Shown piece after piece: positions 22,270 through 37,200 of a DNA stretch of 64,000 nt (the first letter of the stretch is position 1; each line of letters opens with the position of its first letter). A program made the translations under genes and the position numbers. Below the pieces are notes generated by a model. That model saw nothing but the letters and a program-made list of their open reading frames with translations. It was not told the origin of the DNA and made no database searches. Source of the stretch: Archivesica marissinica (Eukaryota; Mollusca; Bivalvia; Venerida; Vesicomyidae); the NCBI GenBank assembly GCA_014843695.1, contig CM026402.1:19138396-19202395 (forward strand), written 5' to 3'.

Positions 22270-25200
22270 CTACCAAAGCAGTCATTGTTATTATTTTCAA
22301 TCTATTGTTGCTGATACGAATATCTTTCCAAATATCACAATAATTAAACTGTCATAAGTGTATTTAAATCAACCGTTAATCAGTGAAGACATTAACACAT
22401 CTTTCAAAAAGTGGAAATCGTAAGATTATCTTTAAGCTTAAACTTACGTAAGCTTTACAACGATTGCAAAACAAGTTTTAACAACTTATATTAATCACTC
22501 TCGTTGGCGCAGATGAACGTGTAAATGTGGTCATTCATGTGGGAGGAAACCGGAGTACCTGGAGAAAACCCACCTGTCCGATCTGGCGACCATCGTATGA
22601 TTATCTTTCATAGGTGGAAATCATATGAATACCTTTTGGTTTAAACAATGTTTATTGCAAAGCTTAAAATCTCATATAACATACAACATACATAATGCAA
22701 CGGATCAAGTAGGAAGCTAGTAGGTTTTATAAAAACTTATTCCTTGAAGCATATCTTTGATTGTCAACATTAGAGGAGTATCTTTCCAAAGGCTGAACAC
22801 AGAGGAATATCTTTCCATAGGTGGAAAACAGCGGAATATCTTTCTGACTTTCTAACAATGGAAATACAGGAGTATCTTTCAAAAGAATATATTTCAAAAG
22901 GTGGAAAACAGAAAAGTGTTGCCTAAACGGTGGAAAATGGAGGATGATCTTTCTAATACCACTATTATCTCATTGAATTCATCGTAATATTTCCAGCAAT
23001 ATATATATAATAAATATGCTTAAGTTCTATACCTTTCATTTGTCTGAGCACATGTTTCTCAATGTCCAACTCTACAGATACGGCTGATCGGAACGCTCGT
23101 TTCTTCTTTCTATTCTCAAGCTTCGATTCGACAACTGGAATAGAAACATTTAAATCCAATATCCAAGTTCTTTCCTAAAAACAAATCACGAAACAGAAAA
23201 CTACATCAGTAGGTTCATTCAATATGTCAGCAGTACAGTAGCCAGAGGAAAATTTCAACTGAGGCAATCTAGTCATGTTGTCCCTTAAAATTGTTGGTGT
23301 ATAGAAGCGAGTTCCTGTGGTTTTCTGATTTAATGAGTTTAGACGTATAATTACTGACCTTTCAGCTCTCTAGCAGTCAACATTTTATACAGCAAGGGAT
23401 ATGTTTTGCATTATATTAATTTATTTAATTTGTCCTTTTGTTTTGTTTGCTTTGGAAATTTTAACCGAGGCAGCTGCCTCAGTGTGGCTACGGGCCTGGT
23501 CGGGACGTTTTGGAAATATTTATTATGTACAAACTATCTATTTTACAAATGATTGCAGAACTAGTTTTAACAACTTATGTTAATCATTCTCGTTGGGTAT
23601 ATGATTCTTCATGTGGTAGGAAACCTGAGTCACTGGAGAAAACCCACCTGTCTCATTTGACGACCACAATACCATTTCACATACTTCCTAATCCGAAGAT
23701 CGAACCCGAGTTGCATTGGTGAGAAACGTGTGCGCTAACCACTGCACTAACCAGACAGTCAAGAGTTTTAATTAAATTATTGTATTCCATTCTGAGTATC
23801 AATTGTAAATTAGATGCAAATTATTTCATGCACAAACCTTCAGGTGGTACAAATGCTTTGCCGCTCGATACCCATATTTCTAAAGGATATCGCAGAATGG
23901 TTTCCTCCGACGGCAACCGTACTTGACTCAGCAGGTATTCTCTCTGTCGAGATGTCTTGTTAGCCTCTTTCTCATCAGTTTCTAATTGTATAATGAAACA
24001 AAACATTGATTCCATAAAACTAGCCATTTATTTCAATCAATTGAATTGAAAAACATTCAAATCTATTTATAGCATGAAATAACCACTTGATTCTATTCAA
24101 ATAATATCCAGTCTTAGTCATAGGATAAAAAAACATGGTAAATATTCAGCTTTGTTTACTGGGATCTGTAACGAACTGTTTCTCTATGTCATAATTCCTT
24201 CACCATTTCCCTCAGATAGAGACAGGCTTAGTTATCAATTTATTACGTGTGTATCTGTTTGCTTGATTGTATTAATGTATCTGGTATTGCTAATGTCATC
24301 GAGAAGCACTTTTATGTGGGAATAGATAATGGTGTCGAGAGGTGCTTCCGTGTGGGTAACAGGAACTATAAAATTGGTCTCTTGACAAAAGTGGTATTCC
24401 GAGCAAAGTTTGATTGCAATATCGTATCAAAATGAAAGCACTATTTGAGATGTTAAATGATAATATGTACCTCCTTTGTCTGGCCCCTCCCCTTCATCAT
24501 CTTGCCCTTCCCCTTCTTTCTCCTGACCTTCACCCTCACCTCGCTGAAGATTTCCATCTTCATCTGAAATATATATATATATATAACTACTCTCAATCTG
24601 GTCAAGTACAGTTTATTTACAAAGTTGGTATAGATAGCAAACCAATACATACACTAGTGTAACTTTTAAACCCACTTAAGGGCGCGATATAGCCTGAACT
24701 GTGCTGATGCGCCGTTAAACCAAATACTCACAAAACCCACTTAAGTTCCGAGTAGCTAAAACAGGGAGAAATTGTATGTTTTACGTTATTTATTGTCTTT
24801 ATCGATTGCCCACATGAGCGACAATGATAGAAATTAGTTGATTTAGGTTTTGGAAGATAGTGAAATAATACAGACAGAGCCTCATTCCAGAGACTCCTGT
24901 GTTCTGTTATGGTTTCATGGGTAATCCACAGACAAGAAACTTCAATTTAAAATCTGAAAAACTATGAAGTCATTCATTTTAATATATTGTAGCCGGAGGG
25001 GGGGGGGGGGGTCGAACCTGAGACCAAGATTACGAGTCCAGCATGTTACCACTGGACAACTGATCTTAACTTCGTGATGAAAATGTCGATATGAGAAACA
25101 CTGTCAACAAAATAGGTAAATTCGACTTATGTTCTTACAGTTATGCAGGAATGGAGATTATGGAGTAAATGTAGATACCCGTAGGGTATATGCACATCAC

Positions 25201-28200
25201 CCTCTATTTGTATCTGGCACCGTATGGAGTAAATGTAGATACCCGTAGGGTATATGCACATCACCCTCTATTTGTATCTGGCACCGGATGGAGTAAATGT
25301 AGATACCCGTAGGGTATATGCACATCACCCTCTATTTGTATCTGGCACCGTATGGTGTAAGTGTAGATACCCGTAGGGTATATGCACATCACCCTCTATT
25401 TGTATCTGGCACCGTATGGTGTAAGTGTAGATACCCGTAGGGTATATGCACATCACCCTCTATTTGTATCTGGCACCGTATGGTGTAAGTGTAGATACCC
25501 GTAGGGTATATGCACATCACCCTCTATTTGTATCTGGCACCGTATGGTGTAAGTGTAGATACCCGTAGGGTATATGCACATCACCCTCTATTTGTATCTG
25601 GCACCGTATGGTGTAAGTGTAGATACCTGTAGGGTATATGCACATCACCCTCTATTTGTATCTGGCACCATATGGTGTAAGTGTAGATACCCGTAGGGTA
25701 TATGCACATCACCCTCTATTTGTACCTGGCACCATATGGTGTAAGTGTAGATACCCGTAGGGTATATGCACATCACCCTCTATTTGTACCTGGCACCGTA
25801 TGGTGTAAGTGTAGATACCCGTAGGGTATATGCACATCACCCTCTATTTGTATCTGGCACCGTATGGAGTAAATGTAGATACCCATAGGGTATATGCACA
25901 TCACCCTCTATTTGTATCTGGCACCGGATGGTGTACAAAAGTGCATATTATGTACAGTACATTGTCCAAATGCTGCATGTATGCATACTGTATACGAGGT
26001 TGGCTTATTTGTCATTGGGGATTTGATATTCATTAATTTAGCTCACTAAATCATAGGCTGTCCGATTAGCGCAGTGGTTAGTGTGCGCGCTTCTCACCAA
26101 TGCAACCTGGGTTCGATCCTCGGACCGGGAAGTATGTGGGATGCTACGGCGGTCGCCAGATCGGACAGGTCGGTTTTCTCCGGGTATTCTGGTTTCCTCC
26201 CACACGAATGACCACATTTACGCTTTCATCCGCGCCAACGAGAGTGATAAATATAAGTTGTTAAAACTTGCTTCGCAATAGTTGTAAAATAAATCAAATT
26301 AAAAATAATAAACAAAAAAAACAGAAATGCCGTTACACCATAAATTAAACTAGATGGTTATTTTACATCACAGAGCTTGTATCATAGTCGTACACATGCA
26401 CTGACCTTGTTTACCCTGGTACAGTTTCTCGAGATGGTCGGCCATCAGAGTCTTGTAGTTCTGTATGGCCCAGTCCACGAGGTCCTCTATCTCCACTATC
26501 AGAGTGCCGTCCTCTGTGTACATACGCACAGCTGCCTGGTTCAATCCCAGTCGTGGCGTACACTGGTTTAAAATCTGTTAAAAAGCAATGAGAATTTTCA
26601 GTCAGAGTCTCAATATGTGCTAGAATACAAAATAATACATTTGAATTTGTTAGAATTTATATGATTTTATTTTACGATTTGTATAATGACAACTTATTTG
26701 AAGATGATAGAGCGATATTAGTTGATTTGTGCTTTGCAAACATCAGTACATTGATATTTTATGTATTTGTATGTCGGTAATACCACTTCTAATTGGAAAT
26801 ATTACAAACAACTTCTAATTGGAAGCATTATAAATAACTTCTAATTGCAAAAATTACAAACAACTTCTAATTGGATATATAACAAAAATGTTCTAATTGA
26901 AAACATTACAAATAATTTCTAATTGCAAACATTACAAATAATTTCTAATTGCAAACATCACAAATAACTTCTAATTGACCTTTCTGCAAACGCTACTTAG
27001 GCACGCCCCCCATAGTTACAGGTGCTCGCTGTAACCACGCGAGACAAGCTATCTAATAAAATGGCGTCTAACGCAGACCTGCATCGAGTTAATCTAGATA
27101 AAATTCCGTCGAATTTCTCGGTTTTATTTCACCCAGATAAGAATATCTCGTTGAAAGCAAGAAGGCAAGGGTTTAGGTTCTTCAGTGAAGGTTATTTCTC
27201 TAAAGTACAGATATATTTAACGGATGAGGTCGTGTTAAGTGTTCGTGGAAAATGCTTTCGCAGTCAACGGAAGAGTGAACAACCACATCGTGTCAACTTT
27301 GACATCAAAAGAAATGAAATATGCCACCGTCTTGAGAGACTCGACCCTATGCCTCCTAGAAGACTCGAACATTAGGCCCAAAAACTGAACACCAGTACGT
27401 TCGCTGAGCTAATATGGGAATCCCACAGCTCTGCACATGCATGGGTACTATTACTACTATCTGATCCCTAGTCCACATCCACGACAATATGTATGAACCA
27501 CATGTATAATTTTAATCACCATTATACTCACATATCTCTTGTGAACAGTAGATCTATAAATGCAGAATATATTTTTTCGAAATATTTTATTACCGGTATG
27601 CATAAATAAATTAATTTTAACTTACTTTTGTGCAAATATATCTGTTTGCATTAATTTTGGATGTATTCAGCTGGTCGTTTGGTCGTCCACACAACTTAAT
27701 CCACTTTAGACATTTTTCAAGATTTGTCTTAGGTTTTGGAAATGGCACGAATTTAACGTCACCTATCAATCGATCTGGATATCTACTATCACTGTCACAC
27801 AGCCCGTAACTACATCTTTTCACCATTGTCAATGACAGACAGCATTAATTAATTTGTAATTATTTTTCAAAAAATAATTTCAGATCACGATCACTCGTTA
27901 TCAGATTTGATTAAAATTTTACTAAATAACTCGTTTGTCTAACAGAACGATAAAACAATGACTCAGTGTAGTAATCAATACTATAATTATGTGCACACAT
28001 TTTATAATTGACCAATTAGCACAATCAGTGCTAAATTCCGATGTACAATACTTTGGTCTTGATAATAGCAGTAGGCTATATTATAAGTCGGCGGTCTCTG
28101 TGATGTACCGGTAGTCGGTAAGTTGTTGATTACTCCCAATAAACAGTGTGACACGCTTAAATTTGATTGCTGTGTTTGCGAGAAAAGAATGATTATATGG

Positions 28201-31200
28201 GGTCAGTCGGTGTTTTTATAGATGCATTGTTTTTAAAGCTGCTGTCTGGTATTTTGTGGTTCATATACACACTTTTAGAGTTGTCCAAGGATTTTGAAAT
28301 GGGTTGAATTTAACGTCGATCACCAGGATATCGACTAATGTTGAACTATAACTAACCCACACACCAAAGCTACACATTTTCAACATCATTAAAACAATTT
28401 TAAACCCGTATTTTCGATCAAATTCACGCCTTTTCAAATTTGTCTACTCGTTACTAGTTTGTCTAATATGCATTATTTGTCTAACAAGATGGCGGCGATA
28501 AACTGTTGCCGGGGGTGTGCGCGAATGGTGCGATGTGATTGGCTAACGCCAGCTGTCAATCAAAATCGGCAGAAAGGTCAATTGCAAACATTACAAACAA
28601 CTTCTAATTGCAAAAATTACAAACAACTTCTAATTGCAAACATTACAAATAGCTTCTAATTGCAAACATTACAAACAACTTCTAATTGCAAACATTACAA
28701 ATAACTTCTAATTCAAAACATTACAAATAACTTCTAATTGCAAACATTACAAATAACTTCTAATTGCAAACATTACAAATAACTTCTAATTGCAAACATT
28801 ACAAATAACTTCTAATTGAAAACATTACAAATAACTTCTAATTGCAAACATTACAAATAACTTCTAATTGCAAACATTACAAATAACTTCTAATTGCAAA
28901 CATTACAAACAACTTCTAATTGCAAACATTACAAATAACTTCTAATTGCAAACATTACAAATAACTTCTAATTGCAAACATTACAAATAACTTCTAATTG
29001 CAAACATTATAAATAACTTCTAAATGAAAACATTACAAATAACTTATAATTGGATACACTACCGGTACAAGTACTTATAATTGGAAAGATTACAAATACC
29101 TCTAATTTTGAATATGAATACTGCACACAAAACACTAACAACGTTAGAACCACAGATGATCTCCCCGGGCCACATTCTACCCTCTCCATTCTTACATGCG
29201 ATATATGAATTACTTACACCAACAACACTAGAACCACAGATGATCTCCCCGGGCCACATTCTACCCTCTCCATTCTTACATGCGATATATGAATTACTTA
29301 CATCAACAACACTAGAACCACAGATGATCTCCCCGGGCCACATTCTACCCTCTCCATTCTTACATGCGATATATGAATTACTTATATCAACAACACTAGA
29401 ACCACAGATGATCTCCCCGGGCCACATTCTACCCTCTCCATTCTTACATGCGATATATGAATTACTTACATCAACAACACTAGAACCACAGATGATCTCC
29501 CCGGGCCACATTCTACCCTCTCCATTCTTACATGCGATATATGAATTACTTACATACTTATACCAACAACACTAGAACCACAGATGATCTCACCGGGCCA
29601 CATTCTACCCTCTCCATTCTTACATGCGATATACGAATTACTTACACCAACAACACTAGAACCACAGATGATCTCCCCGGGCCACATTCTACCCTCTCCA
29701 TTCTTACATGCGATATACGAATTACTTACACCAACAACACTAGAACCACAGATGATCTCCCCGGGCCGCATTCTACCCTCTCCATTCTTATACACCAGCA
29801 CCTTGACCGTCTGCACCGTCTTAGATACGCTAATCTCCTTAGTAATCACGCGTGCGTTCGTCTCCTCGGACAACTTGCCCAGCTTCTCCTCCCACTCCTG
29901 CAGCGTGATCTCGTACTCGTGTGTCGAGAGATCAACCTTGCCATTGAGAACACGGAAACTGCCAATCTGCTGGAGTCGTAACTTCTTTGCTGTAATTTGA
30001 ATATAGAGTTGTTCAAACAAATTTATTTTAGCTCGATTGAGAAACATGATCATACAACATTGGTTTAATAGTCATTGAGACCTCATTCCTGGTGGAATTC
30101 ATGGCCGTGAGGGAGAGACAAGAGGCAATGTGGAATTTATTTGATTGGCCTAAGGGTACAATCGTAACGGCTACAGCTGGTCGCAAACTCCGGACCTCTA
30201 ACACCTGAAGTGAAAACGCTACCACTGCGATATCACGACTTCAAATGGAATTTCAACATAAACACAGTTACAAACCGACTATACCAAATGTTTCAATAAA
30301 TGTATGTCTTCCAACACTACAAAATGTGTACATGCTTGAAGGATGCTACAAAATTAATATTTAGGCTACTAGTGGCTCTACATTCAAACTTGCTCGAAAG
30401 ATCAGTCTATCGGCTTAAACATATTTATTCGTTCATAATGTACAGTACATATCTATTTTATACAAAACGAAAATTAATTAAATTGAAAGTTTATAGCTTA
30501 TTGAGATTATCTCCATTAAATATATAAGTTACGTTTATTAAGAGACCACTTGTATTAAGAGACCATTTTTTCAGTTCTCGTCTGTGTTGCTAAGGAACAA
30601 ATTTGGAATTACTATTCCTGCTTAGATCACGCTATTTGCCAGTCCCTTTTGTGGTCTCAAAATACAAACTTGATTTTCTTTATCAACTCACCATTGCCCA
30701 TTGTACAAGAGAACTGAGTGTTTTCGGGCAGTCTTGTGATTTTGTATCTACCCCTCATTGCACGGGCGCACGACATGCACACCTTGATTCGCTTCACCGT
30801 AGCTTGGTCTGTCAGTGTCTGCAGCGGTACGTCTGCCAAGTACCCCTAGAATATGCAATGACCATTGAATAACTTAATATAGTCCTGTCTTAAATTCACA
30901 AAAACAAACACATACAGTCAAATCTGCACTCTGTAATCAAGACAATCAGGTCTATCATATTACCTTATACTTCTCCCTTGCATACCGTAAACCATTAAAC
31001 TTCTCCCTTGTACTTCTCCCTTATATACCTTAAACACCTCCCTTGTACTTCTTGCTTATATACCATAAACACCTCCCTTGTACTTCTCCCTTATATACCT
31101 TAAACACCTCCCTTGTACTTCTCCCTTATATACCATAAACACCTCCCTTGTACTTCTTGCTTATATACCATAAACACCTCCCTTGTACTTCTTGCTTATA

Positions 31201-34200
31201 TACCATAAACACCTCCCTTGTACTTCTTGCTTATATACCATAAACACCTCCCTTGTACTTCTCCCTTATATACCATAAACACCTCCCTTGTACTTCTCCC
31301 TTATATACCATAAACACCTCCCTTGTACTTCTCCCTTATATACCATAAACACCTCCCTTGTACTTCTTGCTTATATACCATAAACACCTCCCTTGTACTT
31401 CTTGCTTATATACCATAAACACCTCCCTTGTACTTCTCCCTTATATACCATAAACACCTCCCTTGTACTTCTTGCTTATATACCATAAACACCTCACTTG
31501 TACTTCTCCATTGTATACCTTAAGCTTCTCCCTTGTACTTCTCCCGTATATACCTTAAATTCATCCCTTGTACTTCTCCCTTATATACCTTAAACACCTC
31601 CCTTGTACTTCTCCCTTATATACCATAAACACCTCCCTTGTACTTCTTGCTTATATACCATAAACACCTCCCTTGTACTTCNNNNNNNNNNNNNNNNNNN
31701 NNNNNNNNNNNNNNNNNNNNNNNNNNNNNNNNNNNNNNNNNNNNNNNNNNNNNNNNNNNNNNNNNNNNNNNNNNNNNNNNNNNNNNNNNNNNNNNNNNNN
31801 NNNNNNNNNNNNNNNNNNNNNNNNNNNNNNNNNNNNNNNNNNNNNNNNNNNNNNNNNNNNNNNNNNNNNNNNNNNNNNNNNNNNNNNNNNNNNNNNNNNN
31901 NNNNNNNNNNNNNNNNNNNNNNNNNNNNNNNNNNNNNNNNNNNNNNNNNNNNNNNNNNNNNNNNNNNNNNNNNNNNNNNNNNNNNNNNNNNNNNNNNNNN
32001 NNNNNNNNNNNNNNNNNNNNNNNNNNNNNNNNNNNNNNNNNNNNNNNNNNNNNNNNNNNNNNNNNNNNNNNNNNNNNNNNNNNNNNNNNNNNNNNNNNNN
32101 NNNNNNNNNNNNNNNNNNNNNNNNNNNNNNNNNNNNNNNNNNNNNNNNNNNNNNNNNNNNNNNNNNNNNNNNNNNNNNNNNNNNNNNNNNNNNNNNNNNN
32201 NNNNNNNNNNNNNNNNNNNNNNNNNNNNNNNNNNNNNNNNNNNNNNNNNNNNNNNNNNNNNNNNNNNNNNNNNNNNNNNNNNNNNNNNNNNNNNNNNNNN
32301 NNNNNNNNNNNNNNNNNNNNNNNNNNNNNNNNNNNNNNNNNNNNNNNNNNNNNNNNNNNNNNNNNNNNNNNNNNNNNNNNNNNNNNNNNNNNNNNNNNNN
32401 NNNNNNNNNNNNNNNNNNNNNNNNNNNNNNNNNNNNNNNNNNNNNNNNNNNNNNNNNNNNNNNNNNNNNNNNNNNNNNNNNNNNNNNNNNNNNNNNNNNN
32501 NNNNNNNNNNNNNNNNNNNNNNNNNNNNNNNNNNNNNNNNNNNNNNNNNNNNNNNNNNNNNNNNNNNNNNNNNNNNNNNNNNNNNNNNNNNNNNNNNNNN
32601 NNNNNNNNNNNNNNNNNNNNNNNNNNNNNNNNNNNNNNNNNNNNNNNNNNNNNNNNNNNNNNNNNNNNNNNNNNNNNNNNNTCTCCCTTATATACCATAA
32701 ACACCTCCCTTGTACTTCTCCCTTATATACCATAAACACCTCCCTTGTACTTCTTGCTTATATACCATAAACACCTCCCTTGTACTTCTTGCTTATATAC
32801 CATAAACACCTCCCTTGTACTTCTCCCTTATATACCATAAACACCTCCCTTGTACTTCTCCCTTATATACCATAAACACCTCCCTTGTACTTCTCCCTTA
32901 TATACCATAAACACCTCCCTTGTACTTCTCCCTTATATACCATAAACACCTCCCTTGTACTTCTTGCTTATATACCATAAACACCTCCCTTGTACTTCTT
33001 GCTTATATACCATAAACACCTCCCTTGTACTTCTCCCTTATATACCATAAACACCTCCCTTGTACTTCTTGCTTATATACCATAAACACCTCACTTGTAC
33101 TTCTCCATTGTATACCTTAAGCTTCTCCCTTGTACTTCTCCCGTATATACCTTAAATTCATCCCTTGTACTTCTCCCTTATATACCTTAAACACCTCCCT
33201 TGTACTTCTCCCTTATATACCATAAACACCTCCCTTGTACTTCTTCCTTATATACCATAAACACCTCCCTTGTACTTCTTGCTTATATACCATAAACACC
33301 TCCCTTGTACTTCTCCCTTATATACCATAAACACCTCCCTTGTACTTCTCCCTTATATACCATAAACACCTCCCTTGTACTTCTCCCTTATATACCATAA
33401 ACACCTCCCTTGTACTTCTCCCTTATATACCATAAACACCTCCCTTGTACTTCTTGCTTATATACCATAAACACCTCACTTGTACTTCTCCATTGTATAC
33501 CTTAAGCTTCTCCCTTGTACTTCTCCCGTATACACCTTAAATTCATCCCTTGTACTTCTCCCATATATACCTTAAACTTCTCCCTTGTACTTCTCACTTG
33601 TATACATTACTCCTCCCTTGTATACCTTAAATTTCTCCCTTGAATACCATAAACCATTAAACGTCTCCCTTGTATACTTTAAACTCCTCCCTTATAATTC
33701 TCCCTTGCATATATTAAACTTGCCACTATTTGGAAGGCCTACCTTTAGACCTGCAGATAAATCTTGATGAACACTGTGAAGATTTTATGTACAAAGTCAC
33801 ATATGAATCTAGAATAGTAATTATTACATTGGCAGACATCAATACGTACTGGTTGATCGATCTTTGACGTAATTATTACATTGGCAGACATCAATACATA
33901 CTGGTTGATCAATCTTTGATGTAATTATTACATTGACAGACATCAATACATACTGGTTGATTGATCTTTGATGTAATTATTACATTGACAGACATCAATA
34001 CATACTGGTTGATCGATCTTTGATGTAATTATTACATTGACAGACATCAATACGTACTGGTTGATCGATCTTTGACGTGTTAGAAATAGCGTATGTACAA
34101 ACATCCGCCTTGTTGGCCGCCGTAATTTCCTTATCCGGAAGATCTGTGTAAAATGCGTAAATGAATCCTGTCTCTGCGTCGTATCTCCATCTTTGATGAG

Positions 34201-37200
34201 CTTTGCCAAATTCGTTAGTTCTTCGTGTCTGTAGTGTGACCTTGCATCCCACAAAGGTCAAAGGTCGTCCCTCTTCATCTTCCGCGAAAGGTTCATTGTT
34301 TGGCATGGAAACGGTGAGCACTATTTGTTGGTTATGCCTGGGGCGGATTTCTCTATAAGATATACATGGATACATTGTACATGTATATCATCTAAAAACT
34401 TATTTTGAGAAATCTGTAACACAAGAAGTCTGAAATAGTTACATTTCATTTCTTCAATCAATCTAAAGTGACGTACAGGTAAATTGAAATATACAATATA
34501 TATATGTATTTTGTTGGTGGATACATTTATGTATCGTCGCCCTCTAGTTCATTATTCATTTTATTTTTTGGAGGATAGTAAAAGATAATGAAGATGCTTC
34601 AATTCCAGAAGTATCCCTGGTTCTTTTACATGCCCGGTTTATAGCACTGATACAATTATGAGACCGCGGTTTATAGTCCCATCTGAAAGACTGTTCTTAT
34701 TATTAGGGTCAGATGAGAGATGGAACCTGCGATCCCTGGATCTGCAGTCCAATGTGTTAACAACCGGACCACTGACCCATCTATAATGAAATATAGTCAA
34801 ACCTGTGTCAGTGGTCACCTCTATTAAACAGCCAACCTGTGTTAGTGGTCACCTCTATTAAACAGCCAACCTGTGTCAGTGGTCACCTCTATTAAACAGC
34901 CAACCTGTGTCAGTGGTCACCTCTATTAAACAGCCAACCTGTGTCAGTGGTCACCTCTATTAAACAGCCAACCTGTGTCAGTGGTCACCTCCATTAAACA
35001 GCCAACCTGTGTCAGTGGTCACCTCTATTAAACAGCCAACCTGTGTTAGTGGTCACCTCTATTAAACAGCCAACCTGTGTCAGTGGTCACCTCTATTAAA
35101 CAGCCAACCTGTGTCAGTAGTCACCTCTATTAAACAGCCAACCTGTGTCAGTGGTCACCTCTATTAAACAGCCAACCTGTGTCAGTGGTCACCTCTATTA
35201 AACAGCCAACCTGTGTTAGTGGTCACCTCTATTAAGCAGCCAACCTGTATTAAGCAGCCAGTTTCCAGATTCCCAATATGCTGTTTTATTATACATTTGA
35301 CCTCTATTAAGCAGCAACCTGTGCTAAGCAGCCACTTTCTGTGATTCCCTTGGCTGGCTGCTTAAGACAGGTTTGACTATATATTCATACATATGTTACT
35401 TTATACTTTTGTCTTACTTTTTCAAGGTTCTGCCTATTCTGAGATAAGGGAACAAACAGAGCATCTAATATACACCATCTCCATGGCCTAGTGGTTAATC
35501 CTGCAGAGTGGAAGTCTAAGCTTCGAACCTCATCAGGGGTTCATTCTGATATGGCCAGTTTGTGAGGTTCCAGATAGTTAAATAATGGTTACTGAATGCC
35601 CATCAGCCTGGTCTTCAAGGATATAATTCATGAAATACTGATGTTCAAACGAGGTGCCTCATTAGTTATAAATGGTTGGCCCTTTCAATAGGGGTGACAC
35701 TATACAAAACAAACACTTTATAGCAAAGCCAAATGTTGAGACTTTATTAGACATCTCTCATGATTAGGTAAGAATAAAGCAGTGGCTACAACCTTGATGC
35801 CACAGAACAACACATCCCAACCAGGTAAGGATAAGGCAGTGGCTACAACCTTGCTGTCCCAGAACAACACAGCCCAATCAGGTAAGGATAAGGCAGTGGC
35901 TACAACCTTGATGCCCCAGAACAACACAGCCCAATCAGGTAAGAATAAGGAAGTGGCTACAACATTGCTGCCCCAGAACAACACAGCCCAATCAGGTAAG
36001 GATAAGGAAGTGGCTACAACATTGCTGCCCCAGAACAACACAGCCCGATCAGGTAAGGATAAGGAAGTGGCTACAACCTTGATGCCCCAGAACAACACAG
36101 CCCGATCAGGTAAGGATAAGGCAGTGGCTACAACCTTGCTGCCCCAGAACAACACAGCCCAATCAGGTAAGGATAAGGCAGTGGCTACAACCTTGCTGCA
36201 CCAGAACAACACAGCCCAATCAGGTAAGGATAAGGCAGTGGCTACAACCTTGCTGCTCCAGAACAACACAGCCCTATCAGGTAAGGATAAGGCAGTGGTT
36301 ACAATCTTGATGCCCCCAGAACAACACAGCCCAATCAGGTAAGGATAAGGAAGTGGTTACAACCTTGCTGCCCCAGAACAACACAGCCCGATCAGGTAAG
36401 GATAAGGAAGTGGCTACAACCTTGATGCCCTGGAACAACACAGCCCAATCAGGTAAGGATAAGGAAGTGGCTACAACCTTGATGCCCCAGAACAACACAG
36501 CCCGATCAGGTAAGGATAAGGCAGTGGCTACAACCTTGATGCCCCAGAACAACACAGCCCAATCAGGTAAGGATAAGGCAGTGGCTACAACCTTGCTGCC
36601 CGAGAACAACACAGCCCAATCAGGTAAGGATAAGGCAGTGGCTACAATCTTGATGCCCCGGAACAACACAGCCCAATCAGGTAAGGATAAGGAAGTGGCT
36701 ACAACCTTGATGCCCTGGTACAACACAGCCCAATCAGGTAAGGATAAGGAAGTGGCTACAACCTTGCTGCCCCGGAACAACACAGCCCGATCAGGTAAGG
36801 ATAAGGCAGTGGCTACAACCTTGCTGCCCCAGAACAACACAGCCCAATCAGGTAAGGATAAGGCAGTGGCTACAACCTTGCTGCACCAGAACAACACAGC
36901 CCAATCAGGTAAGGATAAGGCAGTGGCTACAACCTTGCTGCTCCAGAACAACACAGCCCAATCAGGTAAGAATAAGGCAGTGGCTACAACCTTGCTGCAC
37001 AAGAACAACACAGCCCTATCAGGTAAGGATAAGGCAGTGGTTACAACATTGATGCCCCCAGAACAACACAGCCCAATCAGGTAAGGATAAGGAAGTGGTT
37101 ACAACCTTGCTGCCCCAGAACAACACAGCCCGATCAGGTAAGGATAAGGAAGTGGCTACAACCTTGATGCCCTGGAACAACACAGCCCAATCAGGTAAGG

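Larger units (their letters stand above)
26977..28579. mobile_element. 1.6-kb DNA transposon with THAP and SWIM-protein-like fragments
   Basis: The termini are exact 11-bp inverted repeats, GACCTTTCTGC and GCAGAAAGGTC. AATT is duplicated on both sides, and removing the element plus one AATT restores the 26-bp unit. Inside are a plus-strand fragment (27061-27375), a minus-strand THAP exon (27626-27826) and a decayed second THAP-like stretch (about 28265-28395). No transposase catalytic region is recognised. The 4-bp AATT target does not fit P (8 bp), hAT (8 bp), Kolobok or piggyBac (TTAA). It is probably a deletion derivative of a larger element. Confidence 0.75.

Noticed and set aside
27061..27375. 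Intact host gene on the plus strand inside the intron
   Set aside because: It lies between transposon ends, lacks the expected zinc motif and ends abruptly.
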